DNA of 64,000 nt from Pseudomonadales bacterium (GTDB lineage: Bacteria; Pseudomonadota; Gammaproteobacteria; Pseudomonadales; Halieaceae), in assembly GCA_024234675.1 (NCBI GenBank), contig JACKNU010000004.1, positions 62,001-126,000 of the forward strand, written 5' to 3'. This document shows, piece by piece, positions 7,415 through 15,640 of the stretch (positions are counted from its first letter, which is position 1; each line of letters starts with the position of its first letter). The notes below the pieces were generated by a model. It was not told where the DNA came from and did no database searches. It saw nothing but the letters and a program-made list of their open reading frames with translations. A program made the translations under genes and the position numbers.

Positions 7415-8755
7415 TCAGTCCTCAGTCATCGCCTTGACGCTGCGCTTGCGCAACATACTGGCGAGGTCATCGATCATCTCCTCGGCGCTGGGTGCCGCGG
7501 TGCGCTGGCCCGGGTCGCTGCCAGCCTCGGGGGCGCTGGAGGGCTTGTGCGGCAGTTTGCTGCCATCCAGGCCCAGGGACAGTTTCTGTCCTTCAAGTTC
7601 CATCTGTATCTGCAGGTTATAGGCGTGACGGGACAGCCCGTGCTTATCGACAATACGAAAACGCCGCGGTCCCGGCTTGACGGCTTCCCCGTCACCACCG
7701 CTGAGAAAACAGGCCATGGAGCTGATGGACTTGCCGGACAACTGGGTGCCCTGTATGGCCCCCAGGTCACGATTACAGGCGCTGACGAAGGCCGGGGCGG
7801 AGATCATCGGCGCCGCCTTGATGGGGGAGCGCCCTTCCTCTCCACCCTGCCAGGCCGGGCTTTCGCAATTGAAGTCACCGACCAGAATCTGGCCGGGCTG
7901 GGCCAGGTCCACCATCCGCGCCAGCTCGATGGTGACATCGCCCACGATGTAACTGAACACCGTGGGGTTCACCCCCTCGGCCTGGTACAGCTCGTAATGC
8001 CCGCCAATGTGGTAGCCGGTGCGGATCAGGGGGACCGTATGGCCCTTGGAAGCGGCCCGGGCCACGGCGTTGTCCGCCACCACCAGCAGCATGAAGTAGA
8101 ACAGGTCACGGTTGGCAGCGGGGCCGATATCCCGATTCCAGATATAGTAACCGTCACCGGTGGTGGTGCGGGCGAAATTGACCTCGATACCGTTGGCGAG
8201 CAGCTTGTTGTAGGCCGAATTGAGCGAGTAGGACAGGCTGTTCAGCTGGCTAGCCTGCTCGAAGGGCGTGTGCAGGGAGAACTCGACGATATCCAGCAGC
8301 AACACCGCCCGGCTTTCCACATAGCTGAGGCCGTAACGCTTGATCAACTGCTCCACCGCCTGCAGGACATTGCGTTCCTCGGCCAGGGCGGTATTGAGCT
8401 TGATGAACGTGGGCGCGACGTCCAGCCGGTCACTGATTTCAAACAACTGGTCACGGGTCTTGCGCCGGCGTCCGGAGATCAGCCCGCGGATAAAGGCCTC
8501 ATTGTCCTGATCGCCGCTGGTCACCGCGTCGCCAGCGGCGCAGAAATTACCCAGGAAGTAGTGCGGCACAAATATGACCAGCACCCCGCGCTCATCCGCG
8601 CTCCAGCACAGCACGATGTTCTGGCCCAGGCGCCACTGGCGCCGCAGGGTGTGCTCCAGGGTTTTCAGGTTGCCTCGCTGGACAATACTGAGAGATTTCG
8701 TGTCTTCCTGCGCATCGTGCCCTTCCCGCTTCTCCGGATTGTGGGTATTGTCCAT
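7415..8755 (-). CDS. Atypical class III nucleotidyl cyclase homologue
   Basis: 446-aa soluble protein. Residues 145-300 look like a class III cyclase homology domain: LLLDIVEFS gives the first metal aspartate (D155), TTTGDGYYIW the second (D201), and GDVTIELARM followed by PGQILVGDF matches the GDxVNxAxRL...PGQILVS region with its arginine (R280). Two key residues differ from ordinary adenylate cyclases: the transition-state asparagine is replaced by Ile276, and the ATP-specifying lysine before TxGD is threonine. Residues 1-140 and the C-terminal 130 residues match no domain I recognise. It is the first gene of a minus-strand operon with the HD protein. It may be a cyclase of altered base specificity, or a nucleotide-binding sensor. 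Confidence 0.65.
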   Translation of the reverse strand: MDNTHNPEKREGHDAQEDTKSLSIVQRGNLKTLEHTLRRQWRLGQNIVLCWSADERGVLVIFVPHYFLGNFCAAGDAVTSGDQDNEAFIRGLISGRRRKTRDQLFEISDRLDVAPTFIKLNTALAEERNVLQAVEQLIKRYGLSYVESRAVLLLDIVEFSLHTPFEQASQLNSLSYSLNSAYNKLLANGIEVNFARTTTGDGYYIWNRDIGPAANRDLFYFMLLVVADNAVARAASKGHTVPLIRTGYHIGGHYELYQAEGVNPTVFSYIVGDVTIELARMVDLAQPGQILVGDFNCESPAWQGGEEGRSPIKAAPMISAPAFVSACNRDLGAIQGTQLSGKSISSMACFLSGGDGEAVKPGPRRFRIVDKHGLSRHAYNLQIQMELEGQKLSLGLDGSKLPHKPSSAPEAGSDPGQRTAAPSAEEMIDDLASMLRKRSVKAMTED

Positions 8756-8790
8756 TTGCCTACTCGTTTTTATCAGCCCGAAACGCTAGC

Positions 8791-8796
8791 ATTATA
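8791..8796 (-). promoter_or_regulatory. Perfect -10 box for the cyclase/HD/rsmJ operon
   Basis: On the minus strand a TATAAT hexamer lies 35 bases upstream of the cyclase start codon, in the short divergent gap between the cyclase gene and the LRR lipoprotein gene. No convincing -35 box stands 16-18 bases upstream, so an activator may be needed. No operator palindrome was seen. Confidence 0.45.
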
Positions 8797-8883
8797 GGCT
8801 CACCCCGCCACAGGCGGCTACATAGCCCGCGGAGCGTGCGACTACCCGCTTGCGCGCCGCGCCGTCACTGAGTCGACAGCCCT

Positions 8884-9384
8884 ATGATTCGCGCCCTTTC
8901 AGCCATCCCTGCCAGTCTGCTAGTGCTCGCGCTGGGCGCCTGCGGCAACTACGACTTCACCATCAATGACAGGGTCGTTTACACGCCGGACCCGCTGTTT
9001 ACCGATTTCGACATCCCCGATCCCGGCCTGCGCAAGTGCGTGGAGCAGGCCATCAACGACAATCTCGTCACCTCCGCCAGCGGCCTGGCCGGTGTCAGCT
9101 GCACCAATGCCGGCATTGCCAGCCTGGCTGGCCTGTCCACCTTTACCCAGATCGAGCAGCTGACCCTGTCGGACAACAGCATCAGCGATATCAGTGAGCT
9201 GGAATCGCTGACGGTGCTGCAGGTGCTGTATCTCGATAACAACCAGGTCGTCGACGCCGTACCGCTGTACCAGTTGCCGGCCCTGCGCCTGGTGGACCTG
9301 ACGGGCAATCCCGGCCTGCGCTGCCCGGCCAGCGGCAGCCTGCTGCGGGTGGGGTCGATCGCCCTGCCGCGCCACTGCCTCTGA
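8884..9384 (+). CDS. Leucine-rich-repeat lipoprotein
   Basis: 166-aa exported lipoprotein. The N-terminus is a type II signal peptide with lipobox LGAC (Cys20). Residues 80-145 form about three leucine-rich repeats of the internalin/SDS22 spacing (IEQLTLSDNSISDISELESL, then LQVLYLDNNQVVDAVPLYQL). Paired cysteines at about 55, 75, 148 and 165 could form periplasmic disulfides. Such repeats usually bind protein partners, but no partner or function can be named. It is divergent from the cyclase operon and 40 bases upstream of the acyltransferase gene on the same strand, so the two may be co-transcribed. Confidence 0.75.
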   Translation: MIRALSAIPASLLVLALGACGNYDFTINDRVVYTPDPLFTDFDIPDPGLRKCVEQAINDNLVTSASGLAGVSCTNAGIASLAGLSTFTQIEQLTLSDNSISDISELESLTVLQVLYLDNNQVVDAVPLYQLPALRLVDLTGNPGLRCPASGSLLRVGSIALPRHCL

Positions 9385-9424
9385 GATGCCGGCACCCACT
9401 CCCGCCAGGCGACTCTATTAGCCC

Positions 9425-10279
9425 ATGTTCTATCGCCTGCTGAGTTGCCTGCCCCTGCCGCTGCTGTACCCCCTGGGCTGGCCCTGCTACCTGCTGCTTT
9501 ACCATGTCGCAGGCTATCGCAAAGCCACTGTCCGGCAGAACCTCCGCCAGGCTTTTCCGGAGCAAAGCGAGAAAGAGATCACAGTTCTGGCAAAGAAATT
9601 CTACCGGCAGCTGGTGGATGTGGCCCTGGAGATCGTCAGGACACGGCGCATGAGCGCGGCAGAGCTGCGCCGCCGCGTGACGGTCAGCAATGGCGAGCTG
9701 CTGCAGCGCTACACCGGGGATGCCCGGCAACCCGTCATCGTATTGACCATTCACCAGGGTAACTGGGAGTGGATGCTGCACGGTGTGAGCCTGGCGCTGG
9801 ATGTGCCGATAGACCCGGTCTACAAGCCGCTGCACAACCCCGCCATGGACCGCCTGATGCTGGAAATCCGCAGCCGTTTCGGCGCCCGCCCCATTCCCAT
9901 GGCGAGCGCCCCGCGCGACATCCTGCGCCGCCGCCGGGAGTTCCGCCTGTTCGTGATGGTCGCCGACCAGGCTCCGATCCGCCGCGAGCGCAGCTACTGG
10001 ACCACCTTCCTCAACGCCGAGGCGGCTTTCTACGAGGGCCCCGAGGCCATAGCGAGGCTGACAGACTACCCGGTGCTGTTCGCCCGCTGCCGGCGTCGCG
10101 CCAGGGGCTACTACGAAGTGACCTTCGAGGAAGTGGCGCGCCCGCCCTACCCCAGGGACGCCCATCCGGTGATCGACAATTATGTGCGCCTGGCGGAACA
10201 GGCCATACACGAGGAGCCGCAAAGCTGGCTGTGGAGCAACCGGCGCTGGAAGCGCGAGCGCCGCCGGGAGGGCGACTAA
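9425..10279 (+). CDS. LpxL/HtrB-type lipid A acyltransferase family protein
   Basis: 284-aa membrane-associated acyltransferase of the LpxL/LpxM (HtrB/MsbB) family, which adds secondary acyl chains to lipid A; some relatives acylate other lipids. A hydrophobic N-terminal anchor (about residues 8-28) is followed by the catalytic HX4E motif HQGNWEW, DPVYKPLHNPAMDR, and a VADQAP segment typical of the family. It ends in a basic tail (RRWKRERR). Its 3' end overlaps the stop codon of the convergent metallo-hydrolase by four bases. The exact acceptor lipid is not determined by sequence. Confidence 0.87.
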   Translation: MFYRLLSCLPLPLLYPLGWPCYLLLYHVAGYRKATVRQNLRQAFPEQSEKEITVLAKKFYRQLVDVALEIVRTRRMSAAELRRRVTVSNGELLQRYTGDARQPVIVLTIHQGNWEWMLHGVSLALDVPIDPVYKPLHNPAMDRLMLEIRSRFGARPIPMASAPRDILRRRREFRLFVMVADQAPIRRERSYWTTFLNAEAAFYEGPEAIARLTDYPVLFARCRRRARGYYEVTFEEVARPPYPRDAHPVIDNYVRLAEQAIHEEPQSWLWSNRRWKRERRREGD

Positions 10280-11034
10280 CCCACTGCCAGCCAGTCGAAA
10301 CCGCCGGCCTGTTCGGCCCAGACCACCCCTTCCAGGCTATCCAGCACCGACAGCAGGGCCTCTTCGGCTCTTTGCCGCGAGTTGTTGTTCTCGCTGACAT
10401 GGGCGACCACCAACTGGCCCGGGCGGCCCGCGCCAAGGTCCCGCAGCAACTGCGCGGCCTGCAAGTTGTTGAGATGTCCCCAATCCCCGCCGACCCGGCG
10501 CTTCAGCGCCGGCGGGTAGGACCCCGCCTGCAACATTGGCAGGTCGTGGTTGAACTCCAGCAACAGGCTGTGACAGTCACGGTAATTGTCCAGTACATGC
10601 GGCGTGATGCTGCCCAGATCGGTGAGTATGCCCAGGCTGCGCCCCCCCGAGGACAGGCGGTACTGGCAGGGCTCCGCCGCGTCGTGGGGCACGGTGACCG
10701 CCTTCACCTGCAGGGAGCCGATGGCAAAACTGTCCTCGCTGTTGAAGCACAGCAGGCTGTGACTGCCGTCACAGCGACCGGTGCCGGCAGTGCCGTGGGT
10801 GAGGTAAACCGGTATCTGGAAGCGGCGGGACAGGCTCGCCACCCCCGCGCAGTGATCCGAATGCTCGTGGGTAACCAGGATGGCATCGATCTGCTCGGGC
10901 TGCACGTCCAGCGCCGCCAGGCGGCGCGTGGTCTCGCGCATGGAAAAGCCGCAATCGACCATCAGCAGGGTGTCTGCCGAGCGCACCAGGGTGGCGTTGC
11001 CTTTGCTGCCGGACCCCAGTGACGCGAACCACAT
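10276..11034 (-). CDS. Metallo-beta-lactamase-fold hydrolase (YycJ-like)
   Basis: 252-aa cytoplasmic metallohydrolase. It begins with the SLGSGSKGNATLV stretch typical of the YycJ/WalJ and related MBL-fold phosphodiesterases, and contains the zinc motif THEHSDH (HxHxDH), a downstream His in VPHDAAEP, the Asp in ILTDLGS and a C-terminal HVSENNNS with another His. Relatives are exonucleases or phosphodiesterases; the substrate here is unknown. It lies 21 bases downstream of bamC on the same strand. The dapA-bamC-MBL order is a conserved neighbourhood in Pseudomonas-like genomes. Confidence 0.85.
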   Translation of the reverse strand: MWFASLGSGSKGNATLVRSADTLLMVDCGFSMRETTRRLAALDVQPEQIDAILVTHEHSDHCAGVASLSRRFQIPVYLTHGTAGTGRCDGSHSLLCFNSEDSFAIGSLQVKAVTVPHDAAEPCQYRLSSGGRSLGILTDLGSITPHVLDNYRDCHSLLLEFNHDLPMLQAGSYPPALKRRVGGDWGHLNNLQAAQLLRDLGAGRPGQLVVAHVSENNNSRQRAEEALLSVLDSLEGVVWAEQAGGFDWLAVG

Positions 11035-11055
11035 CAGAATCAGCGCCCCGGCGAA

Positions 11056-12126
11056 TTAGTCGATGTTGCCCTTGATCAGCGCCAGCAGCGCCTGCTCATC
11101 GCGTTTCTCAACCACCGGCGGCTCTGCTCCCGCCTCGGCGGGCTGGGGTTTTATCCGGATGGCGACATCCCGGGTGTCCAGGGACTGCACCGACACGATG
11201 AACAACTGTCCGGCCAGGGGATGATCGCTGTCGCTGCCCAGCAACCAGTCGAACCAGCCGTCATCCTCTTCGCTCTGGGGCCCGAGGAAGCGCACATAAT
11301 ACTGGCCGGCACTGCGGTCGCGGTCGGTGATCTCAAAGCTGGACTCTTCCACCGCGCGCCCCACCGACGCCCAGGCGCGATCGTAGGGCAGGCTGAGGCG
11401 AATGTAGATGTCTTCGCCGGGCCCCTCCTGCATGGAGATCTTGCCGGCGGCGCTGATGGCCTGGTCAGCGACCATGGACACCGGGGTGGAGTCCGCACTG
11501 TTGGCGATGAACTGGGCCACCGAGCGCAGCATCTCGTTTTCCAGCGCCAGGTCGCTGGACTGCACCGGCCAGTCGTCCACGTCGCCGACCTGGTTCATCT
11601 GCAGCACGTGCAGTTCACTGGTGCCGCGCTGGACACCCTGGTCTATGCGAAACCGGAAGCGGCTGGCCATGGGTTGCCCCTCCAGGGATATCCAGCCCGT
11701 CTCGATGAGACCCGCGCGGGCGTCCACCCGGCCGACAGGTATCTCCGAGGCGGACAGGAAACTGCGCACCTGCGGCCACACCTGGCCGGGGGCGGTGTTG
11801 ACCAGCGCCCAGCTCTCATCGCCAAGCTTCTGGATGCGCACCTGCTCGTCCTGGGCACCCGCGACCAGGGGGGCCGGCCGCGGCACTTCGAATTCACCGG
11901 CCAGCAACAGGTTGTCGGTGATGGGCGGAATCGGGTAAATCTCTCCCAGGGTTTCACTGTCGGCGCCCTCGGGCACCGCCAGGACGGGTACCTCCCGGGC
12001 CTTCTTGTAATCCTCGGACTTGTCGCGGAAGACGCCCTTGTCACCAAACAGGTAGCCACAGCCCGAACACAGGGACAACAGCAGCCCCAGGCACAGCGCT
12101 CGCGACAAGCCGACCGAGTACGTCAT
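11056..12126 (-). CDS. bamC: Outer-membrane assembly lipoprotein BamC
   Basis: Lipoprotein subunit of the BAM complex, which inserts beta-barrel proteins in the outer membrane. 356 aa compared with 344 in E. coli. A signal peptide ends in a lipobox with Cys23 (SGCGYLFGDKG), followed by the unstructured segment that contacts BamD (KAREVPVLAVPEGAD, YPIPP). Two helix-grip domains follow, at about residues 100-200 and 230-330. The start is ATG 12126, whose A is shared with the TGA stop of dapA (TGATG), so the two are translationally coupled. A longer open frame upstream runs antisense-like through dapA and was not used. Confidence 0.9.
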   Translation of the reverse strand: MTYSVGLSRALCLGLLLSLCSGCGYLFGDKGVFRDKSEDYKKAREVPVLAVPEGADSETLGEIYPIPPITDNLLLAGEFEVPRPAPLVAGAQDEQVRIQKLGDESWALVNTAPGQVWPQVRSFLSASEIPVGRVDARAGLIETGWISLEGQPMASRFRFRIDQGVQRGTSELHVLQMNQVGDVDDWPVQSSDLALENEMLRSVAQFIANSADSTPVSMVADQAISAAGKISMQEGPGEDIYIRLSLPYDRAWASVGRAVEESSFEITDRDRSAGQYYVRFLGPQSEEDDGWFDWLLGSDSDHPLAGQLFIVSVQSLDTRDVAIRIKPQPAEAGAEPPVVEKRDEQALLALIKGNID

Positions 12127-12998
12127 CAGATTCCCGCCGCCTCCATGGCCGCCAGCACCTCGCCGCGATAGTTCGGGTCCAGCTCCGTGAGCGGCAGGCG
12201 TATGCCCCCCTCGATGAGGCCGCGCCGGTACATGGCCCACTTCACGGGAATGGGGTTGGCCTCCAGAAACAGGGCGGCGTTCAGGGGCTTCAACAGGTCG
12301 TTGAGCTCGCTGGCAGCTATCCGCTCGCCGGCCAGCGCCAGGCGGCACAACTCGGCCATCTGCGCCGGCGCCAGGTTGGCCGTTACCGAGATGTTGCCGC
12401 GGCCACCGGCCAGCATGAGTTCCATGGCGGTGGGATCGTCGCCGGAGTAGATCGCGATTTGTTCGCCGCACAGGGCGATGAGCTCACGGCCCCGCTGCAG
12501 GTCGCCGGTGGCGTCCTTGATACCGACTATGTTGTCCAGCCCCGCCAGCCTGGCGACCGTTTCATTGGTCATGTCCACGCAGGTGCGGCCGGGAACGTTG
12601 TAGAGTATCTGGGGGATGTCCACCGCTTCGGCCAGCGCCTTGAAGTGCTCAAAAAGGCCCCGCTGGGTCGGGCGGTTGTAATAGGGTGTCACCAGCAGGG
12701 CGGCGTCGGCTCCCGCCTCCGCCGCGGCCCGGGTGAGCTCTATGGCCTCGCGGGTAGAATTGGAGCCGGTACCGGCTATGATCGGCAGGCGCCCATTCAT
12801 GTAATCCACACAGCGCCTGATGACCTCGCAGTGCTCCTCTACGCTCAGGGTCGCGCTTTCACCCGTGGTGCCCACCGCCCCGATGGCGCTGGTGCCCGCC
12901 TCCAGGTGCATGTCCAGCAGGCGCTCGAGGCTGGCCCAGTCGACACTGCCATCGGCGTGCATGGGCGTAACCAGGGCGACGATACTGCCGGTAATCAT
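12126..12998 (-). CDS. dapA: 4-hydroxy-tetrahydrodipicolinate synthase
   Basis: Class I aldolase that condenses pyruvate with aspartate semialdehyde, the first committed step of lysine/DAP synthesis. 290 aa, family length. Schiff-base lysine K161 (VGIKDATGD), catalytic Tyr133 (ILYNVPGRT), and GTTGES with the proton-relay threonines are all present, as is TPYYNRPTQ. ATG 12998 is chosen over a longer frame because it has a GGAGAT ribosome-binding site 5 bases upstream and gives the usual MITGSIVALVTP N-terminus. It begins the dapA-bamC-MBL unit and is divergent from the DUF3806 gene. Confidence 0.97.
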   Translation of the reverse strand: MITGSIVALVTPMHADGSVDWASLERLLDMHLEAGTSAIGAVGTTGESATLSVEEHCEVIRRCVDYMNGRLPIIAGTGSNSTREAIELTRAAAEAGADAALLVTPYYNRPTQRGLFEHFKALAEAVDIPQILYNVPGRTCVDMTNETVARLAGLDNIVGIKDATGDLQRGRELIALCGEQIAIYSGDDPTAMELMLAGGRGNISVTANLAPAQMAELCRLALAGERIAASELNDLLKPLNAALFLEANPIPVKWAMYRRGLIEGGIRLPLTELDPNYRGEVLAAMEAAGI

Positions 12999-13103
12999 GG
13001 GTAATCTCCGAATTGGTCGCGGGTCGGGAGGTAAAATTCCCAGCGGGCCCGGGGGAAGTCCGCCATTATCCATGACAGCGGCCGTAAGACAACCAAATTG
13101 GGC

Positions 13104-13109
13104 TAAAAT
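13104..13109 (+). promoter_or_regulatory. Probable -10 box of the DUF3806 gene
   Basis: TAAAAT hexamer 43 bases upstream of the DUF3806 start, in the divergent gap after dapA. A -35 element is not clear, so this is a weak call. Confidence 0.3.
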
Positions 13110-13151
13110 AGAGTCGTGACGGACCACCCCAGGGACCGCGGGAAGAGCTGC

Positions 13152-13667
13152 ATGGGCATGAACAACATTCGATCGCATATCACGGTATTACTGACCCTGG
13201 CGCTACTGCTGCCCGCCCTGCGGGTCGCGGCCGCCGGCGAGGCGCGCATCAGCGAGCTGTCCTATCTGGACAGGCAGTACATGAGCCAGCAGCGCGAGCT
13301 TATAGGCGATCTGGCGGCCCTGGAACTGGGACGGCGCTTCAACGGCAACGCGGACAACGATCTGGAGATTCTCCAGCTGTTGCTGGACCGCCACCTGGTC
13401 CGCTCCGACCAGACCCGGGAACTGCAGGCCATGGGTATCATCATGGGCGACCTGCTGGCGGCAGACCTGGGCATGGACTGGGTGGTCTATGAGGATTCGC
13501 AAGGCCGCAGCCGGGCCCTGCGTTACCGGCAGAGCGACGAATACCTGTTTCCGGTTACCATGATTTCCAGGCGCCGGGAGGTCGGCAACCAGACCCCGGT
13601 GCCGGTCATTTACCAGAAGGCCCGGGGCATCATCGCACCCCTGTTGCCGGCGCAGCCCTTTCAGTAG
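13152..13667 (+). CDS. DUF3806 family exported protein
   Basis: 171-aa protein with a Sec signal peptide (hydrophobic about residues 10-26, cleavage near VAAAGEA). The C-terminal half contains the DUF3806 pattern: LAADLGMDWVVYEDSQGR, LRYRQ, and FPVTMISRRREVG. The family has no established function; its members are small periplasmic or cytosolic proteins in gammaproteobacteria. ATG 13152 is favoured by a GGAAGAG sequence 4 bases upstream; ATG 13158 is an alternative, and the in-frame GTG at 13116 would put charged residues before the signal peptide. It stands alone before the MCE transporter operon, 63 bases upstream of it. Confidence 0.75.
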   Translation: MGMNNIRSHITVLLTLALLLPALRVAAAGEARISELSYLDRQYMSQQRELIGDLAALELGRRFNGNADNDLEILQLLLDRHLVRSDQTRELQAMGIIMGDLLAADLGMDWVVYEDSQGRSRALRYRQSDEYLFPVTMISRRREVGNQTPVPVIYQKARGIIAPLLPAQPFQ

Positions 13668-13730
13668 CGCTTGGCGTTTCCGCGCGGAAGCCGATACACT
13701 GCCGGCACCGAAGCGCAACCTGTCACAGCC

Positions 13731-14861
13731 ATGACCGACAAGCCCGCGGGCTTCAACCTCATTCACCATGCTGACAAGCAGTCCTGCCTGGAATTGTCCG
13801 GGGACTGGGTGCAGGGCTGCGCCGCAGCTGACTTTGACGGGCTGTGCGCCACCCTGGAGGCACAGGCCAGCAGCGAGCTGGTGGTGGATGGCGCGTCCCT
13901 GGGGCAGTGGGATTCCACACTCATGGCCTTCCTGCTGCAATGCCACGCCTACTGCCGGCGGGAGCAGCTGGCGTTTTCCGCCCGCAACCTGCCCGACAGC
14001 GCCGGCAAGCTACTGGCGCTGGCCACCGCGGTGGACGCCCATACCCCGCCGCAACCGCCACGCACCCCGGCGCTGGCGAGTTTGAACCCGCTGCGCCTGC
14101 TTGCCATGGTCCGCGACCGGCTCGCGGAATCCATGGCCTTCATCGGCGAATTATCGGTTGCACTGGCGCGGCTGGTGACGGGCAGGTCCAATACCCGCTT
14201 CGTGGATTTTCGCCATTTCTGCTATCAGGCGGGCCCTGACGCTTTCGCCATCATCAGCCTGACCAGCGTGCTGGTGGGCATGATCCTGGCCTACCTGGGC
14301 GCGGTCCAGCTGCAGCAGTTCGGCGCCGGGCTGTACGTGGCCAACCTGGTCACCATCGGCATGCTGCGGGAAATGGGAGTGCTGATGACGGCGGTGGTGA
14401 TGGCGGGGCGCACGGGGGCCGCCTATGCCGCGCAGCTGGGCACCATGCAGACCAACGAGGAGATCGACGCCATCACCACCATGGGCATCTCTCCCGTGGA
14501 ATTCCTCGTGGTGCCGCGCATCCTGGCGCTGATCGTGGTCATGCCCCTGCTGACGCTCTACGCCGATCTGCTGGGTATCGTGGGCGGCGGCCTCGTTGCC
14601 GGCGGCATGGGCATTACGCCGCTGCAGTACATCAGCCAGAGCGAGCTCTCCATCAAGCTGAGTCACCTCTCGGTGGGCCTGATCAAGAGCGTGGTCTTCG
14701 CCATCCTGATCGCCGTGGCGGGCTGCCGGGCGGGCATCAACTCCGGCCGCAGTTCCGCCGCCGTGGGACAGGCCGCCACCGAGGCGGTGGTCACCGCCAT
14801 CGTCTACCTGATCATCGCCGATGCCGCCATCAACATCCTCTTCCAGCAGATAAAATTCTGA
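13731..14861 (+). CDS. MCE-system ABC permease with N-terminal STAS domain
   Basis: Inner-membrane permease of a phospholipid-transport ABC system, MlaE family, 376 aa. Residues 1-110 form a STAS-like domain (WDSTLMAFLLQCHAYC, then LPDSAGKLLALA), the role played in E. coli by the separate MlaB protein. Residues 130-376 are the permease with five or six membrane segments and the family motif EEIDAITTMGISPVEFLVVPR. It begins a four-gene unit whose next gene starts inside its stop codon (TGATG). The permease assignment is firm; the STAS domain is inferred from pattern. Confidence 0.88.
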   Translation: MTDKPAGFNLIHHADKQSCLELSGDWVQGCAAADFDGLCATLEAQASSELVVDGASLGQWDSTLMAFLLQCHAYCRREQLAFSARNLPDSAGKLLALATAVDAHTPPQPPRTPALASLNPLRLLAMVRDRLAESMAFIGELSVALARLVTGRSNTRFVDFRHFCYQAGPDAFAIISLTSVLVGMILAYLGAVQLQQFGAGLYVANLVTIGMLREMGVLMTAVVMAGRTGAAYAAQLGTMQTNEEIDAITTMGISPVEFLVVPRILALIVVMPLLTLYADLLGIVGGGLVAGGMGITPLQYISQSELSIKLSHLSVGLIKSVVFAILIAVAGCRAGINSGRSSAAVGQAATEAVVTAIVYLIIADAAINILFQQIKF

Positions 14862-15640
14862 TGGCCGACTCCGACGGCAGCGCCCACATCAGCGTACGCG
14901 ACCTCACCATGGCGTACGGTTCCCGCGTGATCCAGCAGGACCTGAACTTCGACATCCAACGCGGCGATATCTTTGTCATCATGGGGGGCAGCGGCTGCGG
15001 TAAGAGCACCCTGCTCAAGCACATGCTGGGCCTGATCGTCCCGGCTGACGGCGATATCCTCTACAACGGCGAGAGTTTCGTCCGGGCAGGGGCCGCGGGA
15101 CAGGAAGCCATGCGCCGCCGCTGGGGCATCACCTACCAGTCCGGCGGCCTGTTCAGCGCCATGACCCTGGGGGAGAACGTGGCCCTGCCGCTGCAGCTCT
15201 ACACCCACTACCGCAGCAGGGAAATAGCCGACATAGTGGCCTACAAGCTGGCCCTGGTGGGGCTGGCGGGTTACCAGTCCTACTACCCCTCGGAGATCAG
15301 CGGCGGCATGCGCAAGCGGGCGGCACTGGCCAGGGCGATCGCGCTGGAGCCCGAGATCCTGTTTTTCGATGAACCCTCCGCCGGCCTGGACCCCATCAGC
15401 TCCCGCCTGCTGGACGACCTGATTGTGCAACTGCAGGAGTCCACCGGGGCCACGGTGGTCATGGTCACCCATGAGCTGGCCAGTATTTTCGCCATCGCCA
15501 CCAACTCCGTGTTCCTCGATCCCGAGACACGCACTATGATCGACTGCGGTGATCCGCGGCAGCTGCGCGATCACAGCAAGCAAGCGCTGGTACGGCAGTT
15601 TCTCACCCGCAGTGCAGCCGTTGCAGAGGACAGCTCATGA
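14861..15640 (+). CDS. MCE-system ABC transporter ATP-binding protein (MlaF-like)
   Basis: Cytoplasmic ATPase that drives the neighbouring MlaE-type permease. 259 aa. Walker A GGSGCGKST, Q-loop in ITYQSGGLF, signature SEISGGMRKRAAL (with the GG-M-RKR form typical of MlaF/Mkl ATPases), Walker B ILFFDEPSAGLDP and the switch His in VTHELAS are all present. Its start overlaps the permease stop by 1 base and its end overlaps the MCE gene by 4 bases, so the four proteins are made together. Confidence 0.93.
   Translation: MADSDGSAHISVRDLTMAYGSRVIQQDLNFDIQRGDIFVIMGGSGCGKSTLLKHMLGLIVPADGDILYNGESFVRAGAAGQEAMRRRWGITYQSGGLFSAMTLGENVALPLQLYTHYRSREIADIVAYKLALVGLAGYQSYYPSEISGGMRKRAALARAIALEPEILFFDEPSAGLDPISSRLLDDLIVQLQESTGATVVMVTHELASIFAIATNSVFLDPETRTMIDCGDPRQLRDHSKQALVRQFLTRSAAVAEDSS

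Noticed and set aside
7415..8755. Pycsar-type anti-phage cyclase
   Set aside because: The cyclase homologue is atypical, but no Pyc effector (TIR or membrane protein) is adjacent; the partner is an HD hydrolase followed by rsmJ.
12127..12471. Upstream extension of the bamC frame
   Set aside because: It would overlap dapA for 345 bases, and the lipoprotein signal peptide starts at 12126.
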